Source of the DNA: UBA5972 sp002430125
GTDB lineage: Bacteria > Pseudomonadota > Alphaproteobacteria > Rhodobacterales > Rhodobacteraceae
Assembly (NCBI GenBank): GCA_937892915.1
Contig: CALBIC010000016.1
Location: 1 to 64,000 of the forward strand
DNA: 64,000 bases
Direction: 5' to 3'
A program made the translations under genes and the position numbers. Below are positions 25,125 through 33,077 of the stretch, piece by piece. The notes under the pieces were generated by a model, which was not told the origin of the DNA, searched no databases, and saw nothing but the letters and a program-made list of their open reading frames with translations. Numbering within the stretch: the first letter of the stretch is position 1; each line of letters opens with the position of its first letter.

Positions 25125-26342
25125 TTGACCACTTTTGATTTCCCCAATATCCGCCACTTGCGCGCCTTTCGCGAGGTGGCTCGGCATCGCGGTATCTCGG
25201 CTGCAGCGGATGCGATTTTTCTGTCGCAACCGGCGATTACCCAAGCCATTTCCAAGCTTGAAACCCGTCTTGGTGTGGCCTTGTTCCAGCGCCTGACGGA
25301 CGGCATGATCGTCACCGAAGCCGGGGCGATGTTTCTGGAACGGGTGATCCGGATGCTGGACGAGTTGACCCAAGGGGTAGACGAGGCGATCCGCCTGCAA
25401 CCGGGAAAATCCGGCAAGGGTTTCGCCCGGTTTGACCGGCTCGTCACCTCGGCCCAACTGCGCGCGCTGATCGCACTGGCCGAAGCGCGGAACTTTTCAA
25501 TCGCGGCGCGCAATACCGGGATATCACAACCCTCGATCCACCGCGCCGGGCGCGATCTGGAACGGCTGGCCGGGTTCACCCTGTTTCGCACCGCCAGTCA
25601 CGGGATCGAGCTGACCCAAGCTGCCGAACGTCTGGCACGGCGCGCAAAACTGGCGGCAGGCGAATTACAGCAAGGCCTGTTTGAACTTGCCGCCCATAAA
25701 GGCCGCGACAGCACCCGGATCACCGTTGGGTCGATGCCCTTGGCGCGAACCCGCATTCTGCCGCGCGCCATGCATGATATTCTGGCCGATTACGACAGCA
25801 TTCAAATCCGCACCATCGAAGGGCCTTACAGCGAGCTTTTGCGCGGTCTAAGATATGGCGACAGCGATTTCCTTATCGGGGCGCTGCGCGATCCATTGCC
25901 TGCCGATGATGTGGTGCAGGAGGCGCTGTTTGACGACAGTCTGGCAATCATAACCCGTCCCGGTCATCCCCTTTGTGCGCAATCCAAAGTCAGCTTGCAG
26001 GACACTTTGGTTTACCCATGGATTGCCCCGCCGAAACCAACGCCTGCCGGTACATATCTCAGCATGGTTTTGAACATTCCTGAAATGGAAAACACGCCCG
26101 TGAAGGCCGTTTCATCTTCGCTGGTGCTGGTGCGCGGCCTGTTGCTGGAAGGCGATTACGTCACTATAATATCACTCAATCAAGTGCGCCACGAACTGGA
26201 ACACGGCACGCTGGTCGCGCTGCCGGTCGCGTTGCCGAACAACAGCCGTCCGATCGGACTGACATTTCGCACCGGCTGGCGCCCAACTGCCACGCAGGCG
26301 CGGTTTCTGGATCATCTGCGCCACCGCGCTAAAACAGCCTGA
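25125..26342 (+). CDS. LysR-type regulator with two tandem HTH domains, probable lig operon regulator
   Basis: The 405-residue protein is about 100 residues longer than a usual LysR. It contains two complete LysR winged-helix units: residues 8-66 (AFREVARHRGISAAADAIFL, SQPAITQAISKLETRLG) and residues 106-168 (ALIALAEARNFSIAARNTG, ISQPSIHRAGRDLERLAG). Both end in the LFxR...G...T wing. A single effector domain follows (about 195-400, ITVGSMPLARTRILPRA). The start is uncertain: TTG 25125 matches the normal LysR N-terminus; ATG 25062 has no ribosome site. It is divergent from galB and upstream of the second ring-cleavage operon, so control of both arms is likely. Confidence 0.85.
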   Translation: MTTFDFPNIRHLRAFREVARHRGISAAADAIFLSQPAITQAISKLETRLGVALFQRLTDGMIVTEAGAMFLERVIRMLDELTQGVDEAIRLQPGKSGKGFARFDRLVTSAQLRALIALAEARNFSIAARNTGISQPSIHRAGRDLERLAGFTLFRTASHGIELTQAAERLARRAKLAAGELQQGLFELAAHKGRDSTRITVGSMPLARTRILPRAMHDILADYDSIQIRTIEGPYSELLRGLRYGDSDFLIGALRDPLPADDVVQEALFDDSLAIITRPGHPLCAQSKVSLQDTLVYPWIAPPKPTPAGTYLSMVLNIPEMENTPVKAVSSSLVLVRGLLLEGDYVTIISLNQVRHELEHGTLVALPVALPNNSRPIGLTFRTGWRPTATQARFLDHLRHRAKTA

Positions 26343-26446
26343 TGGCAGCGCTATGCGCAAACTGAATAGGTCACGCGGCTATTCAATTTTGGAAATCCGT
26401 TCGCAAATGTTAGCTGTGAAATCGACCGAAGGACCAGAAAACCCGG

Positions 26447-27382
26447 ATGACCGCGCAAGATCAGAATTTTGCCAGTAACAACCGTCGCCTCATCGCAACG
26501 ATAGGGTTTGGCGAGGCGGCGCAGGCGTTGGTCAAAGGCTGGAAGAGTGAAACCAGTGCGGCGGACGGGCTGCGATTTGCGGCGTTTGACATCAAAACCA
26601 GCGATCCCGCAACCGCCACCGGAAAACAGCAGAATTACGCCGCCGCAGGTGTGGCCGGGCAGGCGTCTATGGCTGATCTTCTGGCCGAGGCTGACACGGT
26701 GTTTTGCCTTGTCACCGCTGATCAGGCCGCAATCGCCGCCGCCGCAGCCGCGCCACATATCAGCCCGGGTACGTTTTACTTTGACGGCAATTCCTGTGCA
26801 CCAAAAACCAAACAGGCCAATGCCGTCGTGATAAATGCGGCAGGCGGGCGCTATGTCGATACCGCCATTCTGGCGCCGGTTAACCCCAAACTGCACCGGG
26901 TGCCAATCCTGCTGAGCGGCCCTGATGCGGACGCAGCACTGGAAATCCTGACCGGCCTTGGCATGGATGCCCGCGTTGAACAGGGCCCGATTGGTCGCGC
27001 CAGCTCGATCAAAATGATCCGCTCGATTATGGTCAAGGGCATGGAGGCGCTGACAGCGGAATGCCTGTTGGCCGCCAGATTGGCCGGGGTTGAAGATATT
27101 GTGATGAACAGCCTTGCCGTCTCGGGGCAGGGCATTGGCGGCAGCGATCAGGCCGCCTATAATCTGGAACGGATGATGCAACACGGCATCCGGCGCGCCG
27201 CCGAAATGCGGGAAGTGGCGATCACGGTTGCCGATCTTGGTCTGCCAAATGGCATGGCCACGGCCACCGCCGACTGGCAACAGGTGGTTGGCGATCTGGG
27301 TCTGGATGCCGGGCCTGACGATTTTGGTCTACGTGCCGACGCCATACTGGCGTCACTTGGATTTGAAAAAAGGAATACCTGA
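26447..27382 (+). CDS. NAD(P)-dependent oxidoreductase with DUF1932 domain
   Basis: The 311-residue protein has a beta-hydroxyacid dehydrogenase-like Rossmann domain (IATIGFGEAAQALVKGW at residues 16-32; FCLVTADQAAI; YFDGNSCAPKTKQANA) and a C-terminal DUF1932 domain. The latter has GRASSIKMIRSIMVKGMEAL, where the Lys fits the catalytic lysine of this superfamily. The substrate is unknown. It is the first gene of the right arm and runs directly into ligA2 (stop and start adjacent), so it should act with the second dioxygenase. No characterised protocatechuate 4,5-pathway contains this enzyme as far as I know. Confidence 0.85.
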   Translation: MTAQDQNFASNNRRLIATIGFGEAAQALVKGWKSETSAADGLRFAAFDIKTSDPATATGKQQNYAAAGVAGQASMADLLAEADTVFCLVTADQAAIAAAAAAPHISPGTFYFDGNSCAPKTKQANAVVINAAGGRYVDTAILAPVNPKLHRVPILLSGPDADAALEILTGLGMDARVEQGPIGRASSIKMIRSIMVKGMEALTAECLLAARLAGVEDIVMNSLAVSGQGIGGSDQAAYNLERMMQHGIRRAAEMREVAITVADLGLPNGMATATADWQQVVGDLGLDAGPDDFGLRADAILASLGFEKRNT

Positions 27383-27778
27383 ATGGCGATGAAAAAAGAT
27401 TACGAGGATATCCCCGGTACCTATGTGTTTGACGCGGACCGGTCACGCGAAGGGTATCACCTGAACCAGTTCTGCATCTCGATGCGGCTGCAAAAGAACC
27501 GCGACGTCTTTAACGCTGGCGAAGCTGCTTATCTTGAAAAGTTCCCGATGACCGAGGCACAGCGCGCGGCAGTTCTGAGCCGCGACTGGAACGGCATGTT
27601 GGCGCTTGGCGGCAATGTTTATTACACCAGCAAACTGGCGGCAAATGACGGCATCAACTTTCAACAACTGGCCGGAATCATGACCGGTATGGGCAATGAA
27701 GACTACCGCGCGATGATGCTGGCCGGGGGCCGGTCGATCGACGGCAACCGATATAAATCCGAATGGGGTGAAGAATAA
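27383..27778 (+). CDS. LigA-type dioxygenase alpha subunit (second copy)
   Basis: The 131-residue protein is a second LigA-family subunit: GTYVFDADRSREGYHLNQFCIS, MRLQKNRDVFNAGEAAYLEKFPMTEAQRAA (split MRLQKNRDVFNAGEA and AYLEKFPMTEAQRAA) and MLALGGNVYYTSKLAANDG. It is clearly diverged from the copy at 21132 and has a C-terminal extension (GGRSIDGNRYKSEWGEE). The stop overlaps the next start by one base (TAATG). It should pair with the LigB-type protein that follows. Substrate may be protocatechuate or a related catechol such as gallate or 3-O-methylgallate. Confidence 0.9.
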   Translation: MAMKKDYEDIPGTYVFDADRSREGYHLNQFCISMRLQKNRDVFNAGEAAYLEKFPMTEAQRAAVLSRDWNGMLALGGNVYYTSKLAANDGINFQQLAGIMTGMGNEDYRAMMLAGGRSIDGNRYKSEWGEE

Positions 27779-28629
27779 TGGCAAGAATAACAGCAGGCGT
27801 CGGATGCAGCCATGTCCCCGCAATCGGGGTCGCGATGGATACTCATATCACCGACCAACCTTACTGGCAGCCGGTGTTCAAAGGCTTTGAGAAATCCCGC
27901 GACTGGATGAAAGCCCAAAAAGCCGACGTGATCTTTCTGGTCTATAACGACCATTGCACCGCGTTTGATGCCTCCTGTATTCCGACCTTCGCGCTGGGCT
28001 GTGCTGCTGAATTTCATCCGGCGGATGAGGGTTGGGGGCCGCGCCCGGTGCCTGTGGTCAAGAACCACCAGAAACTCGCCAGCCATATCGCACAATCCTT
28101 GGTGCTTGATGAATTTGACATCACAATCATGAACGAGATGGAAGTCGATCACGGCCTGACCGTGCCGTTGTCGGTGATGTTTGGCGATCACGGCGTTGAT
28201 GACGAATGGCCAGCCCTCGTGATCCCGTTATGTGTGAACGTCGTGCAATACCCGGCGCCGACCGGTAACCGGTGCTACAACCTTGGCAAAGCGGTTCGGC
28301 GCGCCGTGGAAAGTTTCGATGAAGACCTGAACGTGGTGATTTTTGGCACTGGCGGGATGAGCCATCAGCTGCAATATAAACGCGCTGGTCTGATCAATAA
28401 GGAATGGGACAAGCGGTTCATGGACATGATCGTAAGCGACCCGGTCGCTGCCAGCCAGATCCCGCATGTCGAATACCTGCGCGAAGCCGGGTCTGAAGGC
28501 GTTGAAATGGTCATGTGGCACGTGATGCGCGGTGCGCTGGACGAGGACGTAACCGAGGTTCACAGGCATTATCACGTGCCGGCCTCAAACACCGCTGTTG
28601 GGCATCTCATTCTGGAAAATAAGGTTTGA
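27778..28629 (+). CDS. LigB-type extradiol dioxygenase beta subunit (second copy)
   Basis: The 283-residue protein keeps the Fe(II) ligands H12, H59 and E243 and the active-site H125 and H196, so it should be catalytically competent. It differs from the first LigB in the region 134-176 (FGDHGVDDEWPALVIPLCVNV, then YPAPTGNRCYN), near the substrate pocket. This suggests a different ring substrate, but the sequence alone cannot say which. It is coupled to ligA2 upstream (TAATG) and followed after four bases by ligC. Confidence 0.9.
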   Translation: MARITAGVGCSHVPAIGVAMDTHITDQPYWQPVFKGFEKSRDWMKAQKADVIFLVYNDHCTAFDASCIPTFALGCAAEFHPADEGWGPRPVPVVKNHQKLASHIAQSLVLDEFDITIMNEMEVDHGLTVPLSVMFGDHGVDDEWPALVIPLCVNVVQYPAPTGNRCYNLGKAVRRAVESFDEDLNVVIFGTGGMSHQLQYKRAGLINKEWDKRFMDMIVSDPVAASQIPHVEYLREAGSEGVEMVMWHVMRGALDEDVTEVHRHYHVPASNTAVGHLILENKV

Positions 28630-28633
28630 AATC

Positions 28634-29581
28634 ATGAGAGTATGCGTCGCCGGTGCCTATGGCGCCTTTGGTATGAAGCACATGGATGCAATCGCCAATA
28701 TCGACGGCGTGACCGTCACCTCAGTGATGGGGCCGACCCGCGCCAAGATCGACGCCTTTGCTGCTGCACGCGGTGTGCCGCACGCCGCCACTGATCTGGC
28801 GGACTGTCTAGTGCGCGAGGATGTGGACGCGGTGATCCTGTCAACACCGACCCAGATGCATGCCGCCCAGACGATTGCTTGCCTGAAGGCTGGCAAACAT
28901 GTGCTGGTGGAAATTCCGATGGCAGACACGCTGGCCTATAGTCAGGAAATCGTGCGCGTACAGCGCGAAACCGGCAAGATCGCAATGGCAGGCCAGGTGC
29001 GCCGGTTCAATCCCAGCCATCAATGGATCCATAACAAGATCAAGGCTGGCGAGCTGAAAATCCAGCAGATGGACGTGCAGACCTATTTCTTTCGCCGCTC
29101 AAATATCAACGCCAAAGGCGAAGCGCGCAGCTGGACCGATCATCTGCTGTGGCATCACGCCTGCCACACGGTTGATTTGTTCCAGTATCAAACCGGGGAA
29201 ACCTGTACACAGGCCTTTGGTCTTGAAGGCCCGCATCACCCTGATCTGGGCATCGCGATGGATATGTCAATTGGCATGAAAGTGCCGTCTGGCGCGATTT
29301 GCACCCTGTCGCTGTCATTCAATAACGACGGGCCGCTGGGCACGGTGTTTCGCTATATCTGTGATAACGGCACCTATATTGCGCGGTATGACGACCTGTT
29401 TGACGGTGCGGAAAAACAGATCGACCTGACCGGCACAACGGTCTCCAACAACGGTATCGAACTGATCGACCGCGAGTTTTTTGCCGCCATCCGCGAAGGC
29501 CGTCAGCCGAACGGTGCGGTGGCGGATGTATTGGGGGCGATGGAAACGCTTGATCGGATCGAGCGTTCGTTTAACGCCTGA
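28634..29581 (+). CDS. ligC: 4-carboxy-2-hydroxymuconate-6-semialdehyde dehydrogenase
   Basis: Oxidises the ring-fission product (as cyclic hemiacetal) to 2-pyrone-4,6-dicarboxylate with NAD(P)+. The 315-residue protein is of the Gfo/Idh/MocA family: MRVCVAGAYGAFGMKHMDAI nucleotide fold, ILSTPTQMHAAQTIACLKAGKHVLVEIP (split ILSTPTQMHAAQ and KHVLVEIPMAD), and SWTDHLLWHHACHTVDLFQY, as in LigC. ATG 28634 gives the correct N-terminus; an earlier in-frame codon overlaps ligB2. This is the only ligC in the window, so the left arm (ligI and others) probably depends on it. Confidence 0.9.
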   Translation: MRVCVAGAYGAFGMKHMDAIANIDGVTVTSVMGPTRAKIDAFAAARGVPHAATDLADCLVREDVDAVILSTPTQMHAAQTIACLKAGKHVLVEIPMADTLAYSQEIVRVQRETGKIAMAGQVRRFNPSHQWIHNKIKAGELKIQQMDVQTYFFRRSNINAKGEARSWTDHLLWHHACHTVDLFQYQTGETCTQAFGLEGPHHPDLGIAMDMSIGMKVPSGAICTLSLSFNNDGPLGTVFRYICDNGTYIARYDDLFDGAEKQIDLTGTTVSNNGIELIDREFFAAIREGRQPNGAVADVLGAMETLDRIERSFNA

Positions 29582-29656
29582 TTTGCACTAGACCTGTGTT
29601 CTGAGGCACTGGCGCGACAGCCTGCCGGACAAAGCTTGTTGTTTTCTTTTCGGTAA

Positions 29657-29756
29657 AAATATCCTGGGGGTCCGGGGGCAAAGCCCCCGGCCCGGCCGGG
29701 GGGCTCTGCCCCCCTGACGCAATTTGAAAAATTGCGCCCTACCCCCCGGGATATTT
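29657..29756. repeat. Large compound palindrome between ligC and selO (copy D)
   Basis: An outer dyad AAATATCC / GGATATTT (29657-29664, 29749-29756) encloses three perfect hairpins: CCGGGGGC/GCCCCCGG (29672-29679, 29683-29690), GGGGGGC/GCCCCCC (29698-29704, 29708-29714) and CGCAATTT/AAATTGCG (29718-29725, 29729-29736), each with a 3-base loop. It lies between convergent genes and could terminate both. Confidence 0.8.
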
Positions 29757-29778
29757 AAACCAAAAGAATATGGTTCGG

Positions 29779-31236
29779 TTAAGTGCCGCAGAATGTGGCG
29801 TGCACGATTTCTTCGGGCCGCGGCGGGGCCTCGAACTGTGTGGCGTTCGGTTGATCTTCAAACGGGGTGGACAGAACCTTTAACAAGGTTTCAAACGGCG
29901 CGAAATCGCCTTGGTTTGCTGCGGTCAATGCTTCTTCAACCCGGTGGTTGCGCGGGATAAAGGCCGGGTTGTTGGCCAGCATAGTTGTGGCGGCGATCGC
30001 CCTTTCATTGCCAAGTCGCGACAGCCATCTTGCCAACCAGTCTTCAAACAGGCTTTCCGATGCAAACAGCGATTTTACGCCCGAAAAATCATCGCCCGCC
30101 AATCCGCGCGCCAATTCGCGGAAGGCCCGCGTGAAATCAACTGTATCTTCGGCCATCAGATGCAAAAGGTCCGTCACCAGCGCTCGGTCAGCCTCGGTCG
30201 TATCTGTCAGGCCCAGTTTTGCCTGAAACACCCGGAAATAAGCCGCCTCAAACATTTCGCCAAAAGCGTCCAGCACCTCTTGGGCCATAACGGCGGCCCT
30301 TTCCGGTTCTGCAGCAATCAGCGGCAGCAGGCTTTGCGCGAACTGCGCCAGATTCCAATGCGCGATTTTCGGTTGGTTGCCCCAGGCGTACCGCCCTTGC
30401 CGGTCGATTGAACTGAACACGGTCGAAGGGTGATAGGTGTCCATGAACGCGCAGGGGCCGTAATCGATGGTTTCTCCGGCAATCGACACGTTATCGGTGT
30501 TCATCACCCCGTGGATGAACCCGACCTGCATCCAGCGTGCCACAAGTTCGGCCTGCCGCGCCATAACTGCGGCCAACAGGGCAAGTGCCGGTGTTTCAGC
30601 GCTTGCGCATTCCGGGTAATGCCGCGCGATCACGTGATCCATCAGGGCCTGCAGACCCTCGGCGTCTTTGCGGGCGTAAAGATATTGAAATGTCCCGACC
30701 CTAATATGGCTGGCCGCGACGCGCGCCAGAACCGCGCCGGGCTCCAACCCTTCGCGCATCACTTGTTCGCCGGTGGCGACCGCTGCCAGACTGCGGGTGG
30801 TTGGGATGCCAAGGGCGTGCATTGCCTCGGAAATTATGTATTCCCGCAGAACCGCTGACAGCACCGCTTTGCCGTCGCCGCCGCGCGAAAACGGGGTGCG
30901 GCCTGACCCTTTCAGGTGGATGTCGAACCTTGCGCCTGCCGGGGTGACGACCTCGCCCAGCAGCATCGCCCGACCATCGCCCAATTGCGGCACCCAATTG
31001 CCGAACTGATGTCCGGCGTAAGCCATCGCCAAAGGTTCGGCCCCGTCCGGGGTTTTGGCACCGGCCAGAATGGCGGCACCCTCGGGACTGTCGAGCTGTT
31101 TGTGGTCAAGGCCAAGGTCAGCTGCCAAAGCGTTATTAAACCGCACGATGCTAGGGGCCGGAAACGCAAACGGCGACACCCGGGCAAACAAACGGTCTGG
31201 CAGTTGCGCGTAAGTATTGGAGAATTGGATCGTCAT
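29779..31236 (-). CDS. selO: Protein adenylyltransferase SelO (YdiU)
   Basis: SelO is a pseudokinase-fold enzyme that transfers AMP from ATP to protein Ser/Thr/Tyr and links to oxidative stress. The 485-residue protein shows the family segments SNTYAQLPDRLFARVSPFAF, AYAGHQFGNWVPQLGDGRA, LKGSGRTPFSRGGDGKAVL (nucleotide loop) and GVMNTDNVSIAGETIDYGPC with the metal-binding Asn/Asp. The C-terminus MLANNPAFIPRNHRVEEAL is conserved. It ends ...FCGT as in many non-selenocysteine members. ATG 31236 opens the expected N-terminus. Confidence 0.94.
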   Translation of the reverse strand: MTIQFSNTYAQLPDRLFARVSPFAFPAPSIVRFNNALAADLGLDHKQLDSPEGAAILAGAKTPDGAEPLAMAYAGHQFGNWVPQLGDGRAMLLGEVVTPAGARFDIHLKGSGRTPFSRGGDGKAVLSAVLREYIISEAMHALGIPTTRSLAAVATGEQVMREGLEPGAVLARVAASHIRVGTFQYLYARKDAEGLQALMDHVIARHYPECASAETPALALLAAVMARQAELVARWMQVGFIHGVMNTDNVSIAGETIDYGPCAFMDTYHPSTVFSSIDRQGRYAWGNQPKIAHWNLAQFAQSLLPLIAAEPERAAVMAQEVLDAFGEMFEAAYFRVFQAKLGLTDTTEADRALVTDLLHLMAEDTVDFTRAFRELARGLAGDDFSGVKSLFASESLFEDWLARWLSRLGNERAIAATTMLANNPAFIPRNHRVEEALTAANQGDFAPFETLLKVLSTPFEDQPNATQFEAPPRPEEIVHATFCGT

Positions 31237-31604
31237 TCTGGCCACCCTGCTGTTCTGTTCAGGGCCATATATAGGGGGTGTGGTGGAGATTTGAAACGGG
31301 GGGCTGGATTGGCGGCTGACTGAACCACATGGTTTTCGCCCGGTCAACGTTCTGGTTGACCGGGGAAACGGCATTCTCGGTGTTTTGGATGGAAAGAAGG
31401 CGGGCCCGCCGATGCGGTTCGTATGCCAAACGGGGTATTATGCCCCGCACCTGTCGATCTGTCGGTATGGCGTGAGGCCTGTGTAAGCATCCCTGCCCAT
31501 CTCGACCCCGTGAACCACGTTTGAACGTTCGGTCCGGGGTTTAGCGGGCAGGGGTTTGGATCGGGTAAATGCAGCGTGCGCGGATTGGCCAATTCGGCAA
31601 CGGG
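31237..31604. other. Intergenic region of 368 bases with inverted repeats
   Basis: No convincing gene is seen. It holds a perfect 10-bp stem CCCGGTCAAC / GTTGACCGGG (31339-31348, 31355-31364; 6-base loop) and a 12-bp self-complementary GGCGGGCCCGCC (31399-31410). The region separates two leftward genes, so it contains the DadA-gene terminator and the selO promoter. Confidence 0.6.
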
Positions 31605-32840
31605 TCAGCGAAACCGGTCAGGCGCGTAAGGTGTCAGATCGATATTGCTGCGTTTGCCAAGCGCGATATCGGCGGCCATGCGACCGAGGCGCGGGCCGAT
31701 GGTGATGCCGATATGTTGCGAGCCGAACGCCACGATCACATTGGGGGCATCGGGCAGCGCTCCGATATGCGGCAGGCTGTCCGGGGTTGAAGGACGGAAC
31801 CCCATCCATTCATCCGCACTGTCCCATGTCAGATCGGGATAAACCTGGCGGATGCGTTTTTTCAAAAGCGCAATCGGGGCGGTTGAACGCGGTGCGGTGA
31901 GACCGCCAAATTCAACGATACCGGCACAGCGCAGGCCGCCTTCCATCGGGGTCACCACAAATTTTGCGTCCGACACCATGAAAGGATGAGGTGGTACGTA
32001 GGAGGCGCCGTTGAGAAACAGGTGATAGCCGCGTTCGGTTTCGAGCAGGGATTTCTGGCCCAATTGCTTGGCCAACGGGCCGGACCATGCGCCAGCCGCC
32101 AGAATGATCTTGTCGGCTGTCAGAACCTCGCCGCCCTGCAGTGTCACCGTGGTGTTGGTGACGTTGACCACTTCACCGCGTTTAAATTCGCCACCAGCTG
32201 CGCGAAAATGGTCGGCCAGTGCCGCCACGTATTTGCCGGGTGAGGTCAGCCAGCCGTGATCGGGATGTGCTGCGGCATAGGAATACGCAGGGCTGATGGC
32301 TGGATCAATGGCCAGCATTTGAGCGCGGTCGTGCGGTATCACCGTAAACCCGGCGCGGCGCAGCAGATCATTATGGGCGCGATCTTTGTCAAAAGCTGCA
32401 CGGTCGCGATAATAATAGAAGTAATCGCCGGTGCGAATGTATTGGGCGGCAGACGTGCCTGTGGCCAGTGCTATATGCTGGTCAACGCTGTCTTCGGTCA
32501 GGGGCAGCAGGGCCGCCGTGATTTCTTCGATCCGTTTGGCGGTCATGTTCCGGATGAACGGCACGATCCACGGGATCAGTTTTGGCAGGTAGGACCATTT
32601 CAGAAAAAGCGGCGAGTCCGGATCAAGCAGCATCATCGGGGCTTTGCGCAACAGGCTGGAATCGGCAATCGGGCCGATCGCAACGCGGGCCAAAAGACCA
32701 GCGTTGCCGTACGAGGTTTGCGCCGGGTCGCCGGGTTCGATCCGGTCGATCAGCGTCACCTTGACGCCAGCGCGACGCAACCATTCGGCGGTGCAAACAC
32801 CGGTTATACCGGCACCTATGACAAGGGCTGTTTTGGTCAT
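31605..32840 (-). CDS. FAD-dependent amino-acid oxidase/dehydrogenase (DadA-like)
   Basis: The 411-residue protein belongs to the DAO/DadA family: LVIGAGITGVCTAEWLRRAG at the FAD site, ERGYHLFLNG, and the late GFRPSTPDSLPHIGALPDAPNVIVAFG (split GFRPSTPDSLPHIG and ALPDAPNVIVAFG) closing the flavin site. It likely oxidises a D-amino acid or secondary amine at the inner face of the membrane. The substrate is not readable. ATG 32840 is chosen because an earlier reading adds 64 basic residues from a GC-rich intergenic stretch. It is downstream of the cobW gene across a palindromic element. Confidence 0.9.
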   Translation of the reverse strand: MTKTALVIGAGITGVCTAEWLRRAGVKVTLIDRIEPGDPAQTSYGNAGLLARVAIGPIADSSLLRKAPMMLLDPDSPLFLKWSYLPKLIPWIVPFIRNMTAKRIEEITAALLPLTEDSVDQHIALATGTSAAQYIRTGDYFYYYRDRAAFDKDRAHNDLLRRAGFTVIPHDRAQMLAIDPAISPAYSYAAAHPDHGWLTSPGKYVAALADHFRAAGGEFKRGEVVNVTNTTVTLQGGEVLTADKIILAAGAWSGPLAKQLGQKSLLETERGYHLFLNGASYVPPHPFMVSDAKFVVTPMEGGLRCAGIVEFGGLTAPRSTAPIALLKKRIRQVYPDLTWDSADEWMGFRPSTPDSLPHIGALPDAPNVIVAFGSQHIGITIGPRLGRMAADIALGKRSNIDLTPYAPDRFR

Positions 32841-33005
32841 CTCAACATCGCCGATATAACGGGATTTGGTCAGTGTAAAGGCGTCAAATGATATGGGTCT
32901 TGCCGGGGCAGGGTGCGACGTGAATCTTTTAACGGGGTGTCTGCGGCAGGTCGCGCTTTTGGCCAGCGTGGGATTTCGCCGCGCTGGCGCGCGAGCGACC
33001 CGTGG

Positions 33006-33077
33006 CAGAGGGCTTTGCCCCCTGCGGCGCAATAAAAGGAATTGCGCCTACCCCCAGAGTATTTTCGAAACTATGAT
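33006..33077. repeat. Compound palindromic element (copy E)
   Basis: A 7-of-8 stem (33006-33013, 33017-33024; loop TTT) and the perfect stem GGCGCAAT/ATTGCGCC (33026-33033, 33041-33048) are followed by the 21-bp word at 33057-33077. The word differs by one base from copies A and C and covers the stop codon of the cobW-family gene (33071-33073). Confidence 0.7.

Noticed and set aside
26351..27280. Long minus-strand reading frame opposite the DUF1932 gene
   Set aside because: It is the antisense shadow of a clear dehydrogenase gene in high-GC DNA and has no family motifs or ribosome site.
31344..31592. Minus-strand frame of 82 codons in the gap upstream of selO
   Set aside because: Proline/histidine-rich with no ribosome site and it crosses both inverted repeats; no homologue recognised.
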